Source: Ignavibacteriales bacterium (lineage in GTDB: Bacteria > Bacteroidota > Ignavibacteria > UBA10030 > F1-140-MAGs086). From it: 37,936 nt of DNA. The stretch covers positions 1-37,936 of the forward strand of contig JAGXRH010000057.1 of NCBI GenBank assembly GCA_018335975.1. The letters run 5' to 3'. The notes under the pieces are model-generated. The model saw only the letters and a program-made list of their open reading frames with translations. It was not told the DNA's origin and searched no databases. Position numbers and translations under genes: made by a program. Shown here one piece after another: positions 1 through 6,637 of this stretch (position 1 is its first letter; each line of letters begins with the position of its first letter).

Positions 1-174
1 GATGTGTGTGATTTCATTTCCAATCCCGATGCGATTAAATATGCCGAGAGGTAGAAATCTCTATTTGTATAAGTATTGTTCATATGTGTATTTTGAATGT
101 AATGTTAAGAGTTTGAAACGAAAGACATTCTCTCGGATCTGCCTGTTGTCGAGTTGCAATTACAAATTACAACA

Positions 175-198
175 TCCCCGGCGCATTACTGCCGGGGA
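175..198. repeat. Perfect GC-rich hairpin
   Basis: An 8-bp perfect stem (TCCCCGGC with GCCGGGGA) closes an 8-base loop. No T run follows on either strand, so it is not a standard intrinsic terminator. It stands out in very AT-rich surroundings. It could be a protein-binding or recombination site, or the stem of an unidentified RNA. Confidence 0.45.
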
Positions 199-314
199 GT
201 ATTGTAAATCAAATTGTCTGTTGTGAAGTTTCGGATGTTTCCGATTGTCGAAGGTCGTGTTGTCGAGGGGAGTTGCCTAATGTCTTACTTCTAATATCGT
301 TAATATAATAGTTG

Positions 315-417
315 AAGTCAAGTCAAAAACATAACTTATTTTTAAGGGGTATGCTTTATCATTGTTCTCTCTACTTAATTATAGACTATTCAAGTCATAA
401 AGTCAAGTGAAACATAA
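315..417 (+). repeat. Direct repeat pair downstream of the integrase gene
   Basis: The words AAGTCAAGTCAAAAACATAA (315-334) and AAGTCAAGTGAAACATAA (400-417) are near-identical direct repeats 85 bp apart. A further partial copy (CAAGTCATAA) touches the second one. They lie between the gene-poor flank and the 3' end of the integrase gene. Repeated words beside an integrase can be arm-type binding sites, but nothing here proves that role. Confidence 0.5.
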
Positions 418-488
418 ATATTTTTTTTTTGATAAATGAGTATTTGTGATAAACATCACAACTTCACATCCCCTATTAGATTTGCTAT

Positions 489-1514
489 TTAGTTCAACAC
501 AAACGATATTTTATTCACTTCATTCGTCAGTGTTTCTGGCTTCAAGTGCGCGTAGTGCTTCGTCGTTACTGAAACATCGCTGTGCCCAAGCAATTTACTT
601 ACTGCATAAATATCTGTTCCACTCATCACCAGCCAACTTGCAAAGGTTGCACGCAAAGAATGAAATTTTAAACGTTCACTTAACCCTGCCAATCGTATAT
701 ATCGTTTAAAAAGGTGTGTGAGCCAATAACCATAAATTTGTTTTTCATTTATGGAAAATACAAAATCACTTATATTTTTTTCACTTCTAGTTCTTAAAAG
801 ATGGTAACAGATATTATTCATTGGTATAACACGCCGTTTTCCATTTTTCACTTTAAATGTTGCATTGGATTCAATGGTGATTGTTCTCCGGTCGAAATCA
901 ATGTTATTCCATTTCAAGTTGATAATTTCGCCTTTTCGCATTCCAGCGCAGACTGCAAAAATAACAATCTCCTTTAACCATTGTTCTTTGATTAACGACA
1001 GAAGTCTATCAAAGTCTTTTCTAGTAAAGAATGCTGGAGTTTGTACTGATTCAATACAATTAGTAACATTACACATTGGATTTATCGTGATGTATTTCCA
1101 TCGAAGTGCAGTATTGAATGCTGCTCTCAAATTTTTCAACTCTTTGTTTACGGTTACGGCTTTAACCTTCGAAAGTCGGAATGTTTTGTATTTATCAAAG
1201 TGTTGAGCATGCAGATTTGTTAAAGGTAAATTACCTGCAACATTCTCCAAATGACGAAATGCTACCCGATAAATTATTCCAGTGCTTCGTGCAAAGGACT
1301 GATCTGCAAATGAAAGAAATTCAGAAATAAAAAAAGGAAGAGATATTTCTTTTGGTTTCGAGGTAATAAAATTCTTGATATCAGAAAGCTGAATGTGTGC
1401 TTCAGTTTTGAGTCGCGACTTTGTCGATTTCCATTTGAGTTTAGAGCTTTCATAATAACCAATATAATATATACCGTTATTGCGTTTAGTTAAATAAAGT
1501 TTTGGTGAATCCAT
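489..1514 (-). CDS. Tyrosine recombinase (phage/genomic-island integrase)
   Basis: Site-specific tyrosine recombinase of 341 residues that should integrate or excise a mobile element. Residues 1-60 look like an arm-binding head. Residues 60-155 form the SAM-like core-binding domain. Residues 160-335 are the catalytic domain with the full active-site set: Arg193 in AGMRKGE, a beta-hairpin Lys near 221-226 (KVKNGK), His285 and Arg288 in HSLR, His311 in LLGHSD, and the nucleophile Tyr321 in HYAHL. Length and motif spacing are normal, so the gene looks intact. It is transcribed away from a truncated tRNA-Glu 90 bp upstream, the usual arrangement for an integrase at the edge of its element. The exact subfamily cannot be told from sequence alone. 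Confidence 0.93.
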   Translation of the reverse strand: MDSPKLYLTKRNNGIYYIGYYESSKLKWKSTKSRLKTEAHIQLSDIKNFITSKPKEISLPFFISEFLSFADQSFARSTGIIYRVAFRHLENVAGNLPLTNLHAQHFDKYKTFRLSKVKAVTVNKELKNLRAAFNTALRWKYITINPMCNVTNCIESVQTPAFFTRKDFDRLLSLIKEQWLKEIVIFAVCAGMRKGEIINLKWNNIDFDRRTITIESNATFKVKNGKRRVIPMNNICYHLLRTRSEKNISDFVFSINEKQIYGYWLTHLFKRYIRLAGLSERLKFHSLRATFASWLVMSGTDIYAVSKLLGHSDVSVTTKHYAHLKPETLTNEVNKISFVLN

Positions 1515-1521
1515 TGAAACT

Positions 1522-1552
1522 ATAGAATATTTTCTACAGTTTATTCTACAGT
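1522..1552 (-). promoter_or_regulatory. Repeated sites in the integrase promoter region
   Basis: TTCTACAGT occurs twice (1532-1540 and 1544-1552), exactly 12 bp apart. The inverted repeat TAGAA-TATT-TTCTA overlaps the first copy. They lie 10-40 bp upstream of the integrase start, between the gene and the interrupted tRNA. This suits an operator or a recombinase/excisionase binding site. The role is inferred only from position. Confidence 0.4.
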
Positions 1553-1605
1553 CGAAGGAAAATTGTGAGAAATGAAACGAAATCGAAGATTATTTATCTA
1601 TAATA

Positions 1606-1648
1606 AAGCCTTGAGAGGGCCTTGTCCTAACCATTAGACGATAGCGCC
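1606..1648 (-). pseudogene. 5' half of tRNA-Glu(CTC), interrupted after the anticodon arm
   Basis: Reading leftward from 1648, the sequence gives a 7-base acceptor strand (GGCGCTA), a D-arm with the TGGTTAG loop, and a complete anticodon arm: stem AGGCC/GGCTT with one G-U pair, loop CTCTCAA, anticodon CTC. The tRNA match then stops. No T-arm and no matching 3' acceptor strand (TAGCGCC) follow in the next 100 bases, which are AT-rich integrase leader. The fragment lies 38 bp downstream of purQ on the same strand. An integrative element that used this tRNA gene, or a later rearrangement, has separated the two halves. The 3' half is not visible in the window. Confidence 0.8.
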
Positions 1649-1686
1649 GAATATTTTCTTGCAAAATATACAAAGGAAATAAATGA

Positions 1687-2538
1687 TTACTGAAAATACT
1701 CCACTGCATTTCTAAAAATTTCTATTCCATCACTGAATTCCGGAAGTTCTTTCTTTTCACGTTTGAATTTTTCTTTCAGCAAAGTCCAATCCGGTCGTTG
1801 TGTAAAAAACATTCCGCGTTCGGGATGAGGCATTAAACCAAACACTCTTCCAGTTGTATCACAAATTCCTGCAATGTCATCAAGTGAGCCGTTGGGATTG
1901 AAAGGAAATTCTCCGTTTGCTAAATTTCCATCTTCTCGACGAGTCGAGTCATTGACACGAATATATTGCAAAGCAATTTGATTATTTGCTTTCAACTGTG
2001 AAAGTGTTTCATCTTCTGCAAAGAAATTTCCTTCACCATGCGCAACGGGAATAAACATTCGAGGAATATTTTTTGTGAAGATACATTTTTCGCTTGTCGT
2101 TTTTACATTTATCCAACGATTCACATAACGCGCAGAAGTATTGTGCAGCAATGCAACACTACGTTTTCCATATTCATTATTGATTGCCGGTAACAAACCG
2201 AGATTGACCAGCACTTGAAATCCGTTACAAATTCCGAGAACGAGTTTATCCTCGGAAATAAATTTTAGCAATTCATCCCAGCAATGATTTCTGATTTTAT
2301 TCGCCATCGCATTTCCCGAACCGGTATCATCGCCGTAAGAAAATCCGCCGGGAACTGTAAAGATTTGATAATCATTGATGATAGTTTTATTCTCATTCCA
2401 ATCATTGATATGAATAATATCGGCGTTTCCTCCGGCAAGTTCAAATGCAGTTTTTGTTTCTTCTTCGCAGTTGAGTCCGTAACCGGAAAGGATAAAAGTT
2501 TTGGGTTTCGAGTTTCGAGTTTCGAGTTTCGAGTTCAT
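1687..2538 (-). CDS. purQ: FGAM synthase glutaminase subunit PurQ
   Basis: Class I glutamine amidotransferase that supplies ammonia to PurL for conversion of FGAR to FGAM, step four of purine synthesis in the cytoplasm. The protein has 283 residues. It shows the oxyanion motif VPGGFSYGDD (62-71), the nucleophile elbow GICNGF with Cys104, and the His238/Glu240 pair in MPHPERG. It is longer than the roughly 230-residue Bacillus type, closer to the C-terminal domain of large PurL. The ATG overlaps the purL stop by one base, so the two are translationally coupled. The first 12 or so codons consist of a tandem 7-bp repeat. No other start exists before the conserved FILSGYG, so either the repeat supplies the start or a non-ATG codon inside it is used. 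Confidence 0.93.
   Translation of the reverse strand: MNSKLETRNSKPKTFILSGYGLNCEEETKTAFELAGGNADIIHINDWNENKTIINDYQIFTVPGGFSYGDDTGSGNAMANKIRNHCWDELLKFISEDKLVLGICNGFQVLVNLGLLPAINNEYGKRSVALLHNTSARYVNRWINVKTTSEKCIFTKNIPRMFIPVAHGEGNFFAEDETLSQLKANNQIALQYIRVNDSTRREDGNLANGEFPFNPNGSLDDIAGICDTTGRVFGLMPHPERGMFFTQRPDWTLLKEKFKREKKELPEFSDGIEIFRNAVEYFQ
2503..2536. repeat. Heptamer array (GAGTTTC)n at the purQ start
   Basis: Four and a half tandem units of GAGTTTC, the first with one mismatch, span the end of purL and the start of purQ. The last unit contributes the CAT that is the purQ start codon in reverse. The array encodes the low-complexity N-terminus MNSKLETRNS of PurQ. It belongs to the group of short-period arrays seen throughout this window. 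Confidence 0.85.
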
Positions 2539-5500
2539 TAGAATCCGAGAAAAGTATTTTTGTATGTGATTTCTAATTCTTCAACGGTTGTTTCAATTAC
2601 GTTTTCATTCTTCAAATTCTTTATAGAAAATTTATTGAAAGAAAGAACTCTTCCTAATTTTGTTGCGGTAACATTTTTTTCTGTAACAATTTTGGAAAAT
2701 TGTTCTACGTTTTCTTTTGTAACAGTTACAAGAAATCGTGATGGGGTTTCTGCGAATAAAAATTCTTCATCGAGTTGAACATCAATTCCAAGTTGTCCTG
2801 CAATACTCATTTTTGTTAATGCAATTCCAATTCCGCCAAAACCAATTGCATACGATGAGGAAAGAATTTCATAATCAATTGCTTCTTCAATTACTTTACA
2901 GTTTGAAATTGTTTCGGAAATATTCGGAATAATTTCTTTTGTATTATTTCCAACAAGAAATATATCATCTTCTTCACTTTTCAAATCCATCGTAACACAT
3001 TTGCGAACATCATTCACAACTCCGAGGGAAGAAATCAACAATGTTGGCAACACGGAAATATTTACTTCATTTCCTTGTTCATTATAGCCATGAAAATCAT
3101 TGAACATCGAATCTTTGCCGGAAATAAACGGTGTTCCGAATCCAACAGCAAAATCATAACATCCACGCGCGGTTTCCTTCAGTTGAAATAGTCGTTCGGG
3201 ATTGTTGGGATCGCACCAACAAAAATTATCAAGCAATGCAATGTGATTGAGGGAAACTCCAACTGCGACAAGGTTTCGAATTGCTTGGTCAATGGTTATT
3301 CCTGCAGTTGCATATGGATTTGATTCGGTAAGATGCGGATACAACGCTTGCGAAACAGCAACTCCTTTCCACGAATTAAAGAGCGGGCGAATCACGCTTG
3401 CGTTTCCGTTCACTCTTCCTTTTCCTTGCAACCCACTTATGATTGTTGTTCCTTGAACTGTGTGGTCGTATTGTTGTGAAACGAATTCTGTGCTGCAAAT
3501 ATTTGGATGGGAGAGAAGTTGAAAAAATTGCGAGTTGCGAGTTGCGAGTTGTGAGTTACCTGTTGGAGTAATGGAGTAATGGAGTAATGGAGTAATAGAA
3601 GTGTTCTCAGCTCTTTGCTCTCTGCTGACTGCCGACTGCTGATTACTACTTACTAATTTCTTTTTCGGCAATCCATTGTGGAGAAAATCCAAATCAACAT
3701 TCATCACTTCTTTTCCGTTGAATGTAACAACACATTTTCCGCTGTTGGTAAATTCGCCGATAATTGTTGCTTCCACTCCGCGTCGTGTCATCAAATCAAA
3801 AAATGTTTTCCATTTTTGTTTTGGAATTGCGAGCGTCATCCGTTCTTGCGATTCCGAAATCCAGATTTTCCATGGAGGAAGATTGGGATATTTTGTCGGA
3901 ACTTTTTCCAATTCGACAAAACATCCGCCACACTCTTTCGCCATTTCTGCAACGGAACATGAAAGTCCACCTGCGCCGTTATCCGTAATGCTGTTGAACA
4001 AATTCAAATCTCGCGCTTCTTTTACAATTGCATCGGAAAGTTTTTTTTGTGTAATTGCATCGCCGATTTGCACTGCGGTTGATGGACTTGCTTCATTCAA
4101 CGCTTCGGAAGAAAATGTTGCGCCGTGAATTCCATCTTGACCAACTCTTCCGCCAATCATTACGATGTAATCGCCGACTTGTGTTTGCTTTTCAATAAGT
4201 GAATGGTTGTCCGATTTGGGAGATTCTTCGCTTCGCTCAGAACGACTAGTGCGAGGAATCAATCCAACTGTTCCTACAAACACAAGCGGCTTCCCCTTGT
4301 AGCGTTCATCGAAATACAAAAATCCTTGCGGCGTTGGAATACCGCTGCAATTTCCACCAACATTTACACCTTCAATCACTCCTTCCATAATTCTTTTCGG
4401 AAGAAGAAGCGGATTATTTTTTTCTTTATCGCGATAGAGTTGTTGTTCATCATCGGGAAAACCAAAACAAAATCCAAAGCGATTCAAAATTGGTTTTGCT
4501 CCTTTTCCAAATCCGATTGTGTCGCGATTTACTCCGAGAATTCCTGTAACTGCGCCGCCAAACGGGTCAAGCGCAGATGGCGTGTTGTGCGTTTCCACTT
4601 TATCAGTTACGACAAAATTTTCATCGAAAATTATTCCACCGGCATTATCGTGAAAAACAGAAACGCAAATATCATTTTCCCCTTTTGCTTTTCGGATTTC
4701 TTCCGTTGCCCGTTTGATGTAGTGTTTGAAAATTCCGTCTTCAATGTCATCAATCTGCGCGGCGAAGATTGTGTGTTTACAATGCTCACTCCACGTTTGT
4801 GCAAGTGATTCGAGTTCAACATCGGTGGGATTTCTTCCTAATGTTTTGAAATAGTTCTGTATCGTTTTCAAATAATCTAAATCCAATGCAAGCGAACCGC
4901 GGCGAATTTCATTTCCGTTTTCATCAATTCTATCAACGATTCCCAACTTTCCGATTTTCAAAAGTTCTTCATCGCTTACAGTCAAATTCACTTCGTCTGC
5001 CTGCGGATGCGGTTTGAGTTCAACTTTCGGAATATGAATTCCCATTCCTTTTCCGTTGCGATACGAAGTTCTGTTTTTAATTCTGATGGAATGAATAAGC
5101 GAGTTCGCAAAATATTCAGAAATTTTTTGCACTTGTCCCATTGAAAGAAATCCATCAAGCAACATCAAGGTTGAAGAGTAAACGGAAAGAGATTCTTCGA
5201 CTTCGTTTCGCTTTGCTTCACTGCGCTCAGAATGACAATTTAAGAGGTCAAGAATAATTTCCCTCGCCGTATTTCCCACATTGTCCGTTACTCCCGGATG
5301 AAAGCCAATTTCAATTGCCCACGTAAATTCGTTCGGTAGAAACGGTTCATCAATATATATTTTTTGTGAAACGGGATTGGAAAGTGAGTCGGCGATAGTT
5401 TGAAGTTGAGAAGGGGAGAAGTCGGAGGAGATAGTAATGCAATCGAGAAGATAGAAACGCTGAACGTCAACGAATCCGAGCGAGCGAAGTTTGTTGAGTC

Positions 5501-5555
5501 GAAGTTCGGCTCGCGTTTCTTTGTGCCGCGAAATCACCTCGAATCTATGAGGCAT
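2538..5555 (-). CDS. purL: FGAM synthase, PurS-PurL fusion, with three repeat insertions
   Basis: ATP-dependent ligase that forms FGAM from FGAR with ammonia from PurQ. It has 1005 residues against about 740 for stand-alone PurL. The N-terminal 180 residues carry a PurS-like part, including IEIGFHPGVTDNVGNTA near 80-97. PurS and PurL are therefore fused, while PurQ stays separate. The PurL core shows TWSEHCKH, the ATP-site motif KVETHNTPSALDPFGGA, DNGAGGLS and QYDHTVQG. Three low-complexity insertions interrupt conserved sequence in frame: residues 107-123 (CHSERSEAKRNEVEESL), about 437-448 (SRSERSEESPKS) and about 634-675. They match the DNA repeats listed separately. The frame stays open throughout, so the gene is probably functional. 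A TATATTTG box upstream may be its promoter. Confidence 0.95.
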   Translation of the reverse strand: MPHRFEVISRHKETRAELRLNKLRSLGFVDVQRFYLLDCITISSDFSPSQLQTIADSLSNPVSQKIYIDEPFLPNEFTWAIEIGFHPGVTDNVGNTAREIILDLLNCHSERSEAKRNEVEESLSVYSSTLMLLDGFLSMGQVQKISEYFANSLIHSIRIKNRTSYRNGKGMGIHIPKVELKPHPQADEVNLTVSDEELLKIGKLGIVDRIDENGNEIRRGSLALDLDYLKTIQNYFKTLGRNPTDVELESLAQTWSEHCKHTIFAAQIDDIEDGIFKHYIKRATEEIRKAKGENDICVSVFHDNAGGIIFDENFVVTDKVETHNTPSALDPFGGAVTGILGVNRDTIGFGKGAKPILNRFGFCFGFPDDEQQLYRDKEKNNPLLLPKRIMEGVIEGVNVGGNCSGIPTPQGFLYFDERYKGKPLVFVGTVGLIPRTSRSERSEESPKSDNHSLIEKQTQVGDYIVMIGGRVGQDGIHGATFSSEALNEASPSTAVQIGDAITQKKLSDAIVKEARDLNLFNSITDNGAGGLSCSVAEMAKECGGCFVELEKVPTKYPNLPPWKIWISESQERMTLAIPKQKWKTFFDLMTRRGVEATIIGEFTNSGKCVVTFNGKEVMNVDLDFLHNGLPKKKLVSSNQQSAVSREQRAENTSITPLLHYSITPTGNSQLATRNSQFFQLLSHPNICSTEFVSQQYDHTVQGTTIISGLQGKGRVNGNASVIRPLFNSWKGVAVSQALYPHLTESNPYATAGITIDQAIRNLVAVGVSLNHIALLDNFCWCDPNNPERLFQLKETARGCYDFAVGFGTPFISGKDSMFNDFHGYNEQGNEVNISVLPTLLISSLGVVNDVRKCVTMDLKSEEDDIFLVGNNTKEIIPNISETISNCKVIEEAIDYEILSSSYAIGFGGIGIALTKMSIAGQLGIDVQLDEEFLFAETPSRFLVTVTKENVEQFSKIVTEKNVTATKLGRVLSFNKFSIKNLKNENVIETTVEELEITYKNTFLGF
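3532..3655. repeat. Composite heptamer/octamer array inside purL
   Basis: Three tandem arrays lie side by side: four GAGTTGC-type 7-mers (3532-3559), four perfect GGAGTAAT 8-mers (3565-3596), and on the opposite strand six or seven 7-mers of the type AGCAGTC (about 3607-3655). Together they encode some 42 residues in the linker between the two PurL halves, just before the conserved LLSHPN segment. The frame is kept. Neither 7 nor 8 is a multiple of three, so only certain total lengths are tolerated. Confidence 0.88.
4213..4248. repeat. SERSE-type palindromic insertion in purL (short copy)
   Basis: The word AGATTCTTCGCTTCGCTCAG matches the second SERSE-type copy in the same gene at 5189. On the purL strand it reads as SRSERSEESPKS, inserted in a loop before the conserved GDYIVMIGGRVG motif. 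It is shorter than the other copies and looks like half of the palindrome. Confidence 0.75.
5189..5237. repeat. SERSE-type palindromic insertion in purL
   Basis: About 49 bp running from GAGATTCTTCGACTTCG to GCGCTCAGAATGACA. On the purL strand it encodes CHSERSEAKRNEVEESL (residues 107-123), placed between a helix of the PurS-like domain and its next strand. The inner part (TTCGTTTCGCTTTGCTTCA) is self-similar and partly palindromic. Copies related in sequence occur at 4213 and 27308. Confidence 0.85.
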
Positions 5556-5604
5556 TGTGTTTCATTAAGAGAAGTGGAAAAATATGAGGTGAAATTTTCG
5601 GGCG

Positions 5605-5635
5605 CAAATATACAAATATTGTGATGGTGTAAAAG
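5605..5635 (-). promoter_or_regulatory. Putative purL promoter
   Basis: On the minus strand TATATTTG (5612-5605) fits the Bacteroidota -7 consensus TAnnTTTG. A T-rich -33 candidate (CTTTT) lies 19 bases upstream, but it lacks the consensus G. The site is 50 bp upstream of the purL ATG in the divergent purL/pyrD gap. Confidence 0.45.
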
Positions 5636-5684
5636 AAGTGCGTTGCTGAAATTTTTGTAAATTCCTTCGCAAAATTTTTTACGT

Positions 5685-6620
5685 ATGATAAATCTCTCCA
5701 CAACCATCGCAAATGTTTTTTTCCCATCCTGTATTTACAATGCTTCCGGCGCGTTGTGTATGATGTTGGAAGAACTTGAATCAATCGGCAAATCCAAATC
5801 AGGAGCAATACTTTCCAAATCGTGCACACTTGAACCACGAAGTGGAAACCCTGAACCGCGATATTCCGCGCTTCCGTTTGGCTCAATTAATTCCATGGGA
5901 ATTCCGAATCTCGGTTACAAAAAGTATGCGGAGTTTTCGCCAAAGTTGAAACAATTCGGAAAACCGTACATCGTCAGCGTTTCGGGGATGACGTTCGAGG
6001 ATAATGTTACGATTGTGAAAGAACTTTCTGCAATTTCAGAAATTGATTTTCTCGAACTCAATTTATCGTGTCCAAATCTCATTGGCAAACCGCAAGTCGG
6101 TTATGATTTTGAGCAATCAAAAATTCTTCTCGAAAAAGTTTTCTCTGTTTGTAAAAAACCACTTGGCATAAAACTTCCTCCGTATTTTGATTTCATTCAC
6201 TTTGAACAAATGGCGACTGTATTGAATCAATCCCCGCTTGCGTTTGTAACGTGTATAAATTCTTTAGGAAATGGATTAGCGATTGATATTGAATCAGAAA
6301 CTGCACTCATAAAACCGAAAGGAGGTTTCGGCGGAATAGGAGGGAAGTACGTAAAACCAACTGCGCTTGCTAATGTGAGAAAATTTTACGAGTTACTGAA
6401 CAAAAATATTTCCATCATCGGCGTTGGCGGAATAAAAAACGGAAGCGATGTGTTTGAATTTCTTTTATGCGGCTCAACCGCAGTGCAAATAGGAACAACA
6501 CTTGTAGAGGAAGGAGTTCAATGTTTTGAGAGAATTGAAAATGAGTTGAGAGGGGTGATGGAGAGAAAAGGGTATTCGAGCGTGGAAGACGTAATCGGAA
6601 AGTTGAAAATAAAAAAATAG
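5685..6620 (+). CDS. pyrD: Dihydroorotate dehydrogenase, class 1A
   Basis: FMN enzyme that oxidises dihydroorotate to orotate in pyrimidine synthesis. It has 311 residues. The catalytic base is Cys129 in NLSCPN, where class 2 enzymes have Ser. The segment CINSLGNGLAID, then KPKGGFGGIGGKY, is typical of the soluble class 1A form known from Lactococcus PyrDA and yeast Ura1. That form is a homodimer using fumarate as electron acceptor. No PyrK partner gene lies beside it, which fits 1A rather than 1B. FMN-phosphate binding is visible in IIGVGGIKNG and GSTAVQIGT. It is transcribed divergently from purL with a 129-bp gap. The electron acceptor is inferred from the family, not shown. Confidence 0.92.
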   Translation: MINLSTTIANVFFPSCIYNASGALCMMLEELESIGKSKSGAILSKSCTLEPRSGNPEPRYSALPFGSINSMGIPNLGYKKYAEFSPKLKQFGKPYIVSVSGMTFEDNVTIVKELSAISEIDFLELNLSCPNLIGKPQVGYDFEQSKILLEKVFSVCKKPLGIKLPPYFDFIHFEQMATVLNQSPLAFVTCINSLGNGLAIDIESETALIKPKGGFGGIGGKYVKPTALANVRKFYELLNKNISIIGVGGIKNGSDVFEFLLCGSTAVQIGTTLVEEGVQCFERIENELRGVMERKGYSSVEDVIGKLKIKK

Positions 6621-6637
6621 AAAGAGTATTCTTTTTT

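Larger units (their letters stand above)
1..488. other. Gene-poor flank of the integrated element
   Basis: I see no convincing gene in this stretch. The short open frames have no recognisable motif or ribosome binding site. It holds one GC-rich hairpin and one long direct repeat, annotated separately, and AT-rich spacer that includes a run of ten T at about 421-430. The word TGTTGTCGAG occurs twice, at about 143 and 258. It lies downstream of the leftward integrase, so it is probably the interior or cargo side of the element. Confidence 0.5.

Noticed and set aside
2-226. Open frame of 74 codons at the window start
   Set aside because: No recognisable motif, and its end contains the GC-rich hairpin. 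It looks like chance.
2503-3655. CRISPR-like array
   Set aside because: Units are 7-8 bp with no spacers of regular length and no cas genes nearby, so this is not a CRISPR.
4203-4808. Rightward 201-codon frame opposite purL
   Set aside because: It is a shadow of a strongly supported gene on the other strand, without its own motif.
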